DNA of 34,714 bases from positions 1-34,714 of the forward strand of contig SVOA01000016.1 of the NCBI GenBank assembly GCA_015066635.1, written 5' to 3'. Below the pieces are notes generated by a model. That model was not told where the DNA came from. It saw nothing but the letters and a program-made list of their open reading frames with translations, and made no database searches. Positions 1 through 8,055 of this stretch are shown here, piece by piece. The position numbers were made by a program, and so were the translations under genes. Every line of letters begins with the position of its first letter. The first letter of the stretch is position 1. The DNA is from Oscillospiraceae bacterium (GTDB taxonomy: Bacteria; Bacillota; Clostridia; Oscillospirales; Acutalibacteraceae).

Positions 1-1
1 C

Positions 2-1936
2 GAAACCCTGTACCTTAAAACCGACAGCGGCTTTTATGATATACCGTCGGTTTCCGAGGCAGTTTTCGGACGTGAAACGGCTGAATATTATGCCCTTACG
101 GAAGGGCTTGGGATAAAATGCTCGGTTGCCGTTCCTCAGAGCGGAAGCAAAAAGACGGTAAGGGTAATTATAGAGAATAAAACCTCCGACGAAAAAAGTG
201 CCGTGCTCTCATATTACTGCGAACCAATGCTTTCAAGCGGTAATCCGTCGGCAATAAAATATGAAATAATCGGAAATATGCTGGTGCTGAATAATTCCGA
301 GAATACCGACTTTACGGGGTCTATGGGACTGTCCGCAAACAGCGAAAAAAGTCTTTTTGCGACTGTGCGCTCGGCTTTTTTTGCGGGGGAATTTGAAAAC
401 CTCGGCAACCGTGTTAACGGCTGTGCCGCGGTCGGCAGGGAGATAAAGCTTAAAGCGGGAGAAAAGGCGGAAGCCGTTTTTACTCTTTGCTATGCCCGTA
501 CAAAGTCGGCGCTTCGGATGATAAACCTTCTTGATTTGAAGCCGAGACGTATTGATTCAAAAATCACCGTTGATACGGGAATTAAATCGCTTGACTTGCT
601 TGTAAATGAATTCCTGCCTAATCAGATAATTGATGCGAGACTCAATATGAGAAGCGGGTTTTATCAGTGTTCGGGAGCATACGGCTTCAGGGACCAGCTT
701 CAGGACTCGCTCGCCGTTATAATGACTTATCCCGAAAAGACCGCGCGTCAGATTCTGCGCTCGGCGGCGGTACAGTTTCGGGAGGGCGACGCGCTTCACT
801 GGTGGCACTGTGTCGGCGGAGTGCGTAAGGGAATACGCTCACGGTACAGCGACGACGTGCTCTGGCTCGTTTACTGCGTTTCGGAATATGTGCTAAAAAC
901 AGGCGACACGGAAATTCTCAAAAAAGAGATTCCTTATCTTGACGGCGAGCCGCTTTCTGATGGCGAAAACGACCGTTATTCCGAATATCGCTTTTCGGAC
1001 AAGAGAGAAAGTCTGCTTATGCACCTTTTCAGAGCCGCCGACAAAGCGCTTGAATTCGGAGAACACTCGCTTTTGCTTATGCAGGGCGGAGACTGGAACG
1101 ACGGAATGAATCTGGTCGGTATCAGAGGACGGGGAGAGAGCGTATGGCTGTCGGAATTTGCCTGCGCCGTGCTCACAAAATTTTCGGAGGTACTCGGAAA
1201 AACGGGCTGCTTTGAAAAAGCGGAAAAATATCTCGGTACGGTTAAAAAGCTCCGTCAGAGCATAGACCTCAACGCCTTTGAAAATGACAGATATATTCGC
1301 GCCTTTGACGACAGCTCTGAAAAAATAGGCAGTAAGGAGGGCAAAAGCTGCCGTATTGATATTCTGACTCAGAGCTTTGCGTCTCTCGGAGGTATGCCCG
1401 ACAAAAAGAAAATCAGAACTGCCCTCGAAACCGCAGAGGAACTGCTTTGCGACCGACAAAACGGGATAATCAGGCTGCTCTCTCCCGCCTTTGACACGGA
1501 CGATAAAAATATAGGTTATATAACCGCGTATCCCGAGGGAATAAGGGAAAACGGGGGACAGTACACGCACGCTGCGGTGTGGTATATAAAAGCGCTCATA
1601 AAAGAGGGCTTCCGTGATAAGGCGTTTGAACTTATACAGATGATTAACCCGCTTGCAAGATATGAATCGGGCGATAAAAGACTTGGTACGGAGCCGTATT
1701 ATCTGTGCGGAGACGTGCTGTCGGCAAGGAATTATGAGGGCAGGGGAAACTGGAGCATTTATACGGGCTCGGCGGCGTGGCTTTATACCGTTATCGTCGA
1801 AGATTTGCTCGGCTTAAAGATGAAAGACGGCAGTTTTTATCTTGAATCCGCTTTACCCGAAAAAATAAAGAACGTTACGCTGACGCTTACGGCAGACGGC
1901 AAAAAAACCGTTTTTAAAAGCGGTAAAAATCAATAA
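2..1936 (+). CDS. GH94-type glycoside phosphorylase-like protein, C-terminal part (5' truncated by window edge)
   Basis: The reading frame is already open at base 2, so the true start lies upstream of the window. About 644 residues are visible. The family performs phosphorolysis of beta-glucosidic bonds, or forms the C-terminal domain of cyclic beta-1,2-glucan synthases. Seen in order: an N-terminal beta-sandwich-like part; the motif SGAYGFRDQLQD near base 675; QFREGDALHWWH near 775; GDWNDGMN near 1090, whose Asp matches the general acid of GH94 enzymes; GIRENGGQYTHAAVW near 1540, a phosphate-site region; and a GNWSIYTGSAAWLY segment near 1750. The motif spelling resembles NdvB-type cyclic glucan synthase C-termini or beta-1,2-oligoglucan phosphorylases more than cellobiose phosphorylase, but substrate cannot be fixed from this part. 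It is followed by an AT-rich 80-base gap and no obvious terminator. Confidence in GH94 is high, in substrate low. Confidence 0.88.
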   Translation, partial: ETLYLKTDSGFYDIPSVSEAVFGRETAEYYALTEGLGIKCSVAVPQSGSKKTVRVIIENKTSDEKSAVLSYYCEPMLSSGNPSAIKYEIIGNMLVLNNSENTDFTGSMGLSANSEKSLFATVRSAFFAGEFENLGNRVNGCAAVGREIKLKAGEKAEAVFTLCYARTKSALRMINLLDLKPRRIDSKITVDTGIKSLDLLVNEFLPNQIIDARLNMRSGFYQCSGAYGFRDQLQDSLAVIMTYPEKTARQILRSAAVQFREGDALHWWHCVGGVRKGIRSRYSDDVLWLVYCVSEYVLKTGDTEILKKEIPYLDGEPLSDGENDRYSEYRFSDKRESLLMHLFRAADKALEFGEHSLLLMQGGDWNDGMNLVGIRGRGESVWLSEFACAVLTKFSEVLGKTGCFEKAEKYLGTVKKLRQSIDLNAFENDRYIRAFDDSSEKIGSKEGKSCRIDILTQSFASLGGMPDKKKIRTALETAEELLCDRQNGIIRLLSPAFDTDDKNIGYITAYPEGIRENGGQYTHAAVWYIKALIKEGFRDKAFELIQMINPLARYESGDKRLGTEPYYLCGDVLSARNYEGRGNWSIYTGSAAWLYTVIVEDLLGLKMKDGSFYLESALPEKIKNVTLTLTADGKKTVFKSGKNQ

Positions 1937-2016
1937 GGATAAAATATAAATTTAATATAGAAATTTATATATAAATGTGATAAAATAAATCCGAAAATTT
2001 TATCGGAGGCAAAAAA

Positions 2017-3297
2017 ATGGTAATCAAACCCGAAATTGTTGAAATAGGGGAGAAAATCAGAGCGGTCTTTGTGCCGACGGGGAACTTTAAAACAAATATC
2101 ATTACCGCGTCTTTGACGGTCCCCAGAGAGAAAAATCTGGCGGCGAATATAGTTCTGTCGAGACTTCTTGCGTATTCCTCGGCAAAGTATCCCGACCCGA
2201 TAATGCTCAACGCTCACAAGGAAATGCTTTACGGCACATCTGTTTCGGGCGTATCGGTTAAGAGCGGCGAGAGTACAAGAATAGAGCTTTCGGCTGATTT
2301 CATAGACTCAAAGCTTACCTTTGACGGCGAAGATTTATCGTTAAAGGTTATGTCGCTTATCTCGGAGCTTCTGTTTAATCCCGACTGCAGGGACGGAAAG
2401 TTTGACCGTGAAAAATTCCTTCTGCACCGCCGTCTTGCCATAGAAATTATTGACAGCGAGCAGAATGACAAGCGCGCTTACGCACTTCAGAGAATGTTTG
2501 AAAATATGTGCGCGGACGAGGTGTTCGGCATCTCCTCGGCAGAAATCAGAAAAGACCTTGAGGCGCTTGACGAGGCGGATATTTATAACGCGTGGAAGGA
2601 GCTTCTGAGCACCGCTACGGTACAGTTTAATTTTGTCGGAACCTTTGACAGGGAAAAGGCGCTCGAAATAATCAGACAGGGCTTTGCGGGCGTTGACAGA
2701 CATCCCGTTGAAAACAGCACTCTTTTTGTCGAGCGCGCAGAGGATGTAACAGAGGTTACCGAAACTATGGATATAAATCAGTCAAAGCTTGTCCTCGGCT
2801 TCAGAAACGGTATGACGGATAAGGATGACGACTTCTATGCCCGTCAGATGATGACCGATATTTTCGGCGGCGGAGCTTATTCCCGTCTTTTTATGAACGT
2901 CAGGGAAAAACTCAGTCTCTGTTATTACTGCTCGGCGAGAATGTTCAGAAACAAAGGCGTTATGGCAGTTCAGTCGGGCATTGAGAAGGAAAACCGACAG
3001 AAGGTGCTTGACGAGATTCTGGCACAGTTAGAGGTTATGAAAAAGGGAGAATTTACAGACGGGGAGTTCGAGTCCTCAAAGAAAGCGATATGCGATTCTT
3101 TAAGAGGCGCCTTCGACACGCCTGAGGGTATAGATTTGTATCTTTCCTTAAAGTCGGACAGCAAGATTGATTCTATTGAGGAAACCATTGAAAAGTATGA
3201 GAAGGTTACCCGTGAGGATATAGTCAGGGCGGCAAACGACCTGACGCTCGATACCGTATATATGCTTGAAGGGAGGGACAGCGGCGATGACGAATAA
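2017..3297 (+). CDS. yfmF: M16-family peptidase-like protein YfmF (zinc site absent)
   Basis: A 426-residue M16-fold protein, the usual size for this family. It lacks the HxxEH zinc motif, so it is probably the non-catalytic partner of the next gene; such inactive/active pairs are common in M16 peptidases. Databases call this pair EF-P 5-aminopentanol modification-associated proteins YfmF and YfmH (ymfF/ymfH in Bacillus subtilis). That link rests on naming and operon context, not on a reaction visible here. The start ATG is preceded by TCGGAGG at 2003-2009 with good spacing. The C-terminal half contains the typical M16 segment around FGGGAYSRLFMNVREK (near base 2870). Its 3' end overlaps yfmH by 11 bases, implying translational coupling. 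Confidence 0.85.
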   Translation: MVIKPEIVEIGEKIRAVFVPTGNFKTNIITASLTVPREKNLAANIVLSRLLAYSSAKYPDPIMLNAHKEMLYGTSVSGVSVKSGESTRIELSADFIDSKLTFDGEDLSLKVMSLISELLFNPDCRDGKFDREKFLLHRRLAIEIIDSEQNDKRAYALQRMFENMCADEVFGISSAEIRKDLEALDEADIYNAWKELLSTATVQFNFVGTFDREKALEIIRQGFAGVDRHPVENSTLFVERAEDVTEVTETMDINQSKLVLGFRNGMTDKDDDFYARQMMTDIFGGGAYSRLFMNVREKLSLCYYCSARMFRNKGVMAVQSGIEKENRQKVLDEILAQLEVMKKGEFTDGEFESSKKAICDSLRGAFDTPEGIDLYLSLKSDSKIDSIEETIEKYEKVTREDIVRAANDLTLDTVYMLEGRDSGDDE

Positions 3298-4576
3298 AAT
3301 TAAAGAGGTCGTTTCCGAAAGACTCTCGGAAAAGTATTATGAAATCGACCATAAATCGGGGCTGAAAATATATGTCTATCCAAAGGAAAATGCCTCGTCA
3401 AGTTATGTTATTTTCGGTACGCGCTACGGCTCTATTGACACTCAGTTCAAGCTTGGAACGGATACCGAATTTACCTGCGTACCCGAGGGTATAGCGCACT
3501 TCCTTGAGCACAAGCTTTTTGAGAGCGAGGAGCTTGACGCCTTTGAGAGATATGCAAAGACGGGCGCGAGCGCAAACGCCTATACCTCGTTTGACAGAAC
3601 CTGCTATCTTTTCAGCTGTTCCGGTAATTTAAAGGAAAATCTCGAAATTCTTATGGATTTTGTAACGCACCCGTATTTTACCGAGGCAACCGTACAAAAG
3701 GAGCAGGGCATAATCGGGCAGGAGATTAAAATGACCGAGGACGACCCCGACTGGTCGGTGCTGTTTTCACTGCTTAGGGCTATGTATAAGCAGCATCCCG
3801 TACAAATTGAGATTGCGGGTACGGTTGAATCTATTTCGCAGATTACGGCGGAGCTTCTGTACCGCTGTTACAATGTTTTTTACAACTTAGGCAATATGGC
3901 AATCTGCGCGGTAGGAAACGTTGACACCGACACGGTGCTTGAGGTTGCCAACAGAGTGCTTGAATACAGGGAACCCGTCAAAATCGAAAGGCGCTTTTTC
4001 CCCGAGCCGAAAGAGGTTAACCGTGAATATACGGAAACAACGGCACCCGTGGGCACACCGCTTTTTGCGATGGGCATAAAGGAGAATATCCCCACTCCCG
4101 AGAGGACGGAGAGGGAAATCATCATAAGTCAGATTATCCTCGACGTGCTTTGCTCAAAAACCTCTGTGCTGTATAACGAGCTTCTTAAAGAGGGACTCAT
4201 AAACACGGCGTTTAATTACGAATATTTCTGCGGTTACGGTTACGCCATGCTGCTGTTTTCGGGCGAGTCGGATAATGCCGCCGAGGTTTCAAAGAGGATA
4301 AAAGAGGCGCTCAAAGAGCTTCAGAAAAACGGCATAAAACAGGAGGCCTTTGAGAGGGTACGCCGTATGCTTTACGGAAATACGGTAAAATCATTGAACA
4401 GTCCCGAAGAAATAGCAAACGATATGATAGCCTCGGTATTTTCGGGAGAGAGCATTTTTGACGCACCCGAGATACTCAGCAGTCTTACTCTTGCCGAGGT
4501 TAACGACAGACTTAAAAAAGCCATAGACACGGACTGCTCGTCGCTGTCCGTAATCAAACCGGAGGTGCAAAAATGA
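3287..4576 (+). CDS. yfmH: M16-family zinc metallopeptidase YfmH (active partner)
   Basis: A 429-residue peptidase with the inverted zinc motif HFLEH (H71, E74, H75) and downstream glutamates E139 and E146 in KEQGIIGQEI, the usual spacing for the third zinc ligand. The catalytic site therefore looks intact, unlike yfmF. I chose the ATG at 3287 over an in-frame TTG at 3266 because GGGAGG lies at 3271-3276, correctly spaced from the ATG, and the upstream residues overlap yfmF. The pair probably acts as a heterodimer on peptides or a maturing small protein; the substrate is unknown. The last codon overlaps the start of lgt as ATGA. Confidence 0.87.
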   Translation: MTNKIKEVVSERLSEKYYEIDHKSGLKIYVYPKENASSSYVIFGTRYGSIDTQFKLGTDTEFTCVPEGIAHFLEHKLFESEELDAFERYAKTGASANAYTSFDRTCYLFSCSGNLKENLEILMDFVTHPYFTEATVQKEQGIIGQEIKMTEDDPDWSVLFSLLRAMYKQHPVQIEIAGTVESISQITAELLYRCYNVFYNLGNMAICAVGNVDTDTVLEVANRVLEYREPVKIERRFFPEPKEVNREYTETTAPVGTPLFAMGIKENIPTPERTEREIIISQIILDVLCSKTSVLYNELLKEGLINTAFNYEYFCGYGYAMLLFSGESDNAAEVSKRIKEALKELQKNGIKQEAFERVRRMLYGNTVKSLNSPEEIANDMIASVFSGESIFDAPEILSSLTLAEVNDRLKKAIDTDCSSLSVIKPEVQK

Positions 4577-5637
4577 AATTTCTGACAGATTATACGGAGG
4601 TTACGTTTGCAGGGCTTAAACACAGCTTTAATGTATATTCCACCCTTTGCGAGTTTACCTTGCCTGTTTTCAACACCGAAGTCAGCATCAAGTTTTACGG
4701 AGTGATTATTGCCTTCGGTTTTCTGCTTGCCGTGCTTTTCGGAGGCAGGATGGCATACAAATGGAAAATCGACCTTAACAAAATGGTTGACGTGCTTATC
4801 TACGGCACAATCGGCGGAATAGTCGGCGCAAGACTTTACTATGTAATCTTTGAGTGGGATTATTACAAAAACAACCTCGGAGATATTTTTAAAATATGGA
4901 ACGGCGGTCTTGCAATTTACGGCGGTCTTATAGGCGGAATTCTGCTTGCTTATATAACCTGTAAAAAAATCGACCTGAATTTCTATAAGCTTCTCGATAT
5001 GTGCGCTATGAGCTTCCTTATCGGTCAGGGCATAGGAAGATGGGGCAATTACACAAATCAGGAGGCATTCGGCACAAATACCCGTATGCCGTGGGGTATG
5101 TACAGTTCAAAGGTCGCTCAGTATCTCGCGGATAATCAGAACGCACTTAAAGAGCACGGAATAATTGTCGATGCCTTGAAGCCGGTCCATCCCACGTTCT
5201 TATATGAATCAATCTGGTGCATAATCGGATTTTTCATTATCTATTACATATGCAGAAATCACTATAAATTCGCAGGTCAGCTGATTCTTACCTACGGAGT
5301 TATTTACGGATTGGAGAGAGCCGTTGTCGAGGGCTTCAGGACGGACAGTCTTTACCTGCTTGACACAAATATCAGAATTTCTCAACTGCTCAGCGCGGTA
5401 ATTGCGATGCTGTGTCTGGGAATTCTTATCTCCAAGTTGTACGAGTTAAAGAAAAACCCCGTACCCTATAACCCTGTCGAAAGGCTGCCGAAGGACAAGG
5501 ACTATATTGTTGACGACAGTTTTTCAAGGAGAGAAAAGGGCGTTATTAAGCGTAAGGAGATAGCAAAAAAACAAATAGAAAAGAATAAGCAGAAGGAGCA
5601 AGAGCTTAAAAATGGAAAGAACAGCAAAAATAATTGA
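4573..5637 (+). CDS. lgt: Prolipoprotein diacylglyceryl transferase
   Basis: Transfers diacylglycerol from phosphatidylglycerol to the lipobox cysteine of prelipoproteins, the first step of lipoprotein maturation, in the cytoplasmic membrane. The family signature GRWGNYTNQEAFG is present from about residue 155, with several hydrophobic membrane segments before and after (for example the GVIIAFGFLLAVLF region near residue 45, and ILTYGVIYGLERAVVEGFR near 240). At 354 residues it is longer than most Lgt proteins (about 260-300). The excess is a highly charged, Lys/Glu-rich C-terminal tail from about residue 295 to the end. The start overlaps the yfmH stop (ATGA), and the 3' end overlaps folD by 26 bases. 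Confidence 0.95.
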   Translation: MKFLTDYTEVTFAGLKHSFNVYSTLCEFTLPVFNTEVSIKFYGVIIAFGFLLAVLFGGRMAYKWKIDLNKMVDVLIYGTIGGIVGARLYYVIFEWDYYKNNLGDIFKIWNGGLAIYGGLIGGILLAYITCKKIDLNFYKLLDMCAMSFLIGQGIGRWGNYTNQEAFGTNTRMPWGMYSSKVAQYLADNQNALKEHGIIVDALKPVHPTFLYESIWCIIGFFIIYYICRNHYKFAGQLILTYGVIYGLERAVVEGFRTDSLYLLDTNIRISQLLSAVIAMLCLGILISKLYELKKNPVPYNPVERLPKDKDYIVDDSFSRREKGVIKRKEIAKKQIEKNKQKEQELKNGKNSKNN

Positions 5638-6472
5638 CGGCAAACTTGTTTCACAGGCGGTTAAGGATAAGGTCAGAGAGGACGTATTATCCCTCGGAGA
5701 AAAGGGGATTTCGGTTTGCCTTGCGGTAATTATCGTAGGCGATAACCCCGCTTCGAGAACTTATGTCAACAACAAGAAAAAAGCGTGCAAGGCGGCGGGC
5801 ATAATCTCAAGAGAGTATGCCCTTGACGAAAATACAACTCAGCAGGAACTGCTTGAGCTTATTGACAGACTTAATAAAGACAGCGAGGTTAACGGCATAC
5901 TCTGTCAGCTTCCGCTTCCGCAGGGACTTGACGAGAAGGCGGTTATCGCAAGCATCAGTCCCGAGAAGGACGTTGACGCTTTCCACGCCGTAAATGCGGG
6001 ACACATTATGATAGGCGACTATTCGTTCTTACCCTGCACGCCTGCAGGCATAACGGAAATGCTGGACTATTACGGAATTGAGGTTGCGTCTAAAAACTGC
6101 ACGGTAATCGGCAGGAGCAACATTGTCGGCAAACCTATGGCGATGCTTCTTTTGAAGCGTAACGGCACGGTTACAATATGCCACTCTGCTACCAAAAACC
6201 TTGCGGACTATACCTCGAGGGCTGATATACTTATCGCCGCTGTCGGTAAGCCGAACTTTGTTACAGCAGATATGGTAAAGGACGGCGCGGTTGTCATAGA
6301 TGTCGGTATCAACCGCAACAGCGAGGGTAAACTCTGCGGAGACGTTGATTTTGACGCTGTTTCAAAAAAGGCGTCATACATAACGCCCGTTCCGGGCGGA
6401 GTAGGTCCGATGACGATAGCGACCTTACTTAAAAATACCGTTACTGCGGCAAAACTGCAGAATAATTTGTGA
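5612..6472 (+). CDS. folD: Bifunctional methylenetetrahydrofolate dehydrogenase / methenyltetrahydrofolate cyclohydrolase
   Basis: Interconverts 5,10-methylene-, 5,10-methenyl- and 10-formyl-THF using NADP+ in cytosolic one-carbon metabolism. At 286 residues it has the normal family length. Visible motifs are Y51-VNN-K55, matching the catalytic Tyr/Lys pair of FolD; QLPLPQGL; PCTPAGI; the dinucleotide-binding GRSNIVGKPMA; and the C-terminal signature PVPGGVGPMTIATLL. The start ATG lies inside the lgt coding end, with AGAAGGAG about 12-20 bases upstream. It is the last gene of the yfmF-yfmH-lgt-folD run. No terminator is obvious after it, but a new promoter lies in the next gap. Confidence 0.96.
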   Translation: MERTAKIIDGKLVSQAVKDKVREDVLSLGEKGISVCLAVIIVGDNPASRTYVNNKKKACKAAGIISREYALDENTTQQELLELIDRLNKDSEVNGILCQLPLPQGLDEKAVIASISPEKDVDAFHAVNAGHIMIGDYSFLPCTPAGITEMLDYYGIEVASKNCTVIGRSNIVGKPMAMLLLKRNGTVTICHSATKNLADYTSRADILIAAVGKPNFVTADMVKDGAVVIDVGINRNSEGKLCGDVDFDAVSKKASYITPVPGGVGPMTIATLLKNTVTAAKLQNNL

Positions 6473-6488
6473 GATTAAACGCTTTATA

Positions 6489-6517
6489 TTGACTTGACCG
6501 ATATTTTCATTTATTAT
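6489..6517 (+). promoter_or_regulatory. Predicted sigma-A promoter of the GPH symporter gene
   Basis: TTGACT (6489-6494), a 17-base spacer, and TATTAT (6512-6517), lying 36 bases upstream of the GTG start at 6553. This suggests the symporter is transcribed separately from folD. It is a pattern match only. Confidence 0.6.
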
Positions 6518-6552
6518 TAAAATGATATTTTTACATACAGGAGGTTTTTCAA

Positions 6553-7995
6553 GTGAGTGAAAAAACAACTGCAAAAAAGTATATGAATTTTAAGGAGATA
6601 GCCGCATATTCGCTCGGCCTTTTCGGATTTCAGGCGATAGTCGGACTTCTCAATTCATATCAGGCAGAGTTTGACGGCTCAATTCTCGGAGCCAATGTCA
6701 GCATAGTTGCAATTCTTATTCTTATTGCAAAAATCGTTTCTGCCGCTGCCGACCCGGTAGTAGGCGGAATTATGGACCGTTCCAAGAGCAAAAAAGGCAA
6801 GTTCAAGCCGATGATAATTTATTCTCTCATCCCGCTTCTTGTCTTTTCCGCAGTTGTATTCGTAAAGGTTCCGTTTTCGGGCTTCGGTCTGTATGCGTGG
6901 ATTTTCATTACATATCTTATCTGGAGTATTGCGATGACAATGGGCGACGTTCCCTCTCAGGGAATAGCTTCCGCTCTTACTCCCGACCCGACAGAGAGAA
7001 CCAATGTCGTTTCAATTTCAAATACCTTCAAGCAGATAGGTTTTTCAGCCTGCGTGGTTATAGTTCCCGTTGTCTGTCTTATCATTAAGGGCGGCTCAAG
7101 GGTTATAGTCGCAAAGGGCGAAACAGATGACCCGATGATAGCTTCGGAATATCTCTTTACCGCTATTCTTACAGCGCTGTTCGGCTGCATACTGTTTGCG
7201 CTTATTCCGCTTGTAAACAAGGAAAGAGTCCGTGTTGAGTCAAACGAAAAGATTACAGCCAAGGATATGCTTTATGCTCTTAAGGAGAATAAACCCCTTA
7301 TGCTCGTTATAGTTTCATATTTCCTCGGCTTCGGCAGACAGATGGCTATGGGCATTCAGGTTCAGGCGGCAAATGTGCTTCTGGGCTCGCAGAACCTCGT
7401 TGCCGTTCTCGGTATAGTTACCGCTATCGGCTCAATGATTTCAATGGCAATCTGCCCCGTACTTATCAAGAAGATGGGCGAAAAGAAAGTATATATCCTG
7501 CTTTCCGTTTACGGCTTTGCGGCGTCTGTACTTTCGTTTATCGTAGGACATTTCTGGTTCAGAAATCCCGAAAATACCGTCCTTACAATTCTGTTCTATG
7601 CGTCTCTCTTCCTTATCGGACTTCAGTTTGCTGCGGTAACCCTTATGCCTATGATTATGACCGCTGACTGTGTTGACTACTATGAGTACACCACAGGCAA
7701 GCGCATGGAGGGCGCGGCTTACTCAATTCTTACTCTTACGATTAAGGTTTGTCTTGCACTCGGCACGGCTGTAGGACTTATCTTTGTAAACGCTTCGGGC
7801 TATTATGATACTCTCAACAGCGGCGGAGCTTTCACAAACAGCACAAAGGATATACTTTTCTTTGCATATACCGCACTGCCCGGTATCCTTGCGCTTCTCT
7901 CGGTTATTCCGATTCTTAAATATGACGTAGTCGGACCGAAAAAGCAGGAAATTGCCGATGCACTTCAGCAGAGAAGAGCCGAAAAGTCAGAATAA
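6553..7995 (+). CDS. Sugar:cation symporter of the GPH (glycoside-pentoside-hexuronide) MFS family
   Basis: A 480-residue membrane protein with about 12 hydrophobic helices. The N-terminal region, with AAYSLGLFGFQ followed by DPVVGGIMDRSKSKKGKFKP (near residues 68-90), is characteristic of GPH transporters, the family of MelB and LacS that imports glycosides with Na+ or H+. The start is GTG, chosen because AGGAGG at 6539-6544 is well placed and no closer ATG fits. The gene stands alone between a predicted promoter and a hairpin terminator, so no enzyme in the same transcript reveals the substrate. Beta-galactosidases elsewhere in the window make galactosides a reasonable guess, no more. The short hydrophilic C-terminus lacks a LacS-type IIA domain. 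Confidence 0.85.
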   Translation: MSEKTTAKKYMNFKEIAAYSLGLFGFQAIVGLLNSYQAEFDGSILGANVSIVAILILIAKIVSAAADPVVGGIMDRSKSKKGKFKPMIIYSLIPLLVFSAVVFVKVPFSGFGLYAWIFITYLIWSIAMTMGDVPSQGIASALTPDPTERTNVVSISNTFKQIGFSACVVIVPVVCLIIKGGSRVIVAKGETDDPMIASEYLFTAILTALFGCILFALIPLVNKERVRVESNEKITAKDMLYALKENKPLMLVIVSYFLGFGRQMAMGIQVQAANVLLGSQNLVAVLGIVTAIGSMISMAICPVLIKKMGEKKVYILLSVYGFAASVLSFIVGHFWFRNPENTVLTILFYASLFLIGLQFAAVTLMPMIMTADCVDYYEYTTGKRMEGAAYSILTLTIKVCLALGTAVGLIFVNASGYYDTLNSGGAFTNSTKDILFFAYTALPGILALLSVIPILKYDVVGPKKQEIADALQQRRAEKSE

Positions 7996-8003
7996 TCTAA
8001 ACG

Positions 8004-8033
8004 GACCGGCAGTATAAATTCTGCCGGTCTTTA
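8004..8033 (+). terminator. Hairpin terminator after the GPH symporter
   Basis: A 9-bp perfect stem GACCGGCAG / CTGCCGGTC with an 8-base loop, followed by a short TTTAT run. The T-tract is weak, so some read-through into the radical SAM gene at 8056 is possible. Confidence 0.7.
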
Positions 8034-8055
8034 TAAAACTAAAAGTGGTGATAAA

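Noticed and set aside
893-1570. Antisense open frame of about 225 codons inside the GH94 gene
   Set aside because: Lies wholly opposite conserved GH94 motifs, with no ribosome site or family resemblance.
1937-2016. Promoter or terminator between GH94 and yfmF
   Set aside because: Very AT-rich with several -10-like strings but no properly spaced -35, and no stem with a T-run.
2017-3297. YfmF as a broken peptidase gene
   Set aside because: The zinc motif is absent, but length and frame are normal and inactive partners are usual in M16 pairs, so it is not a pseudogene.
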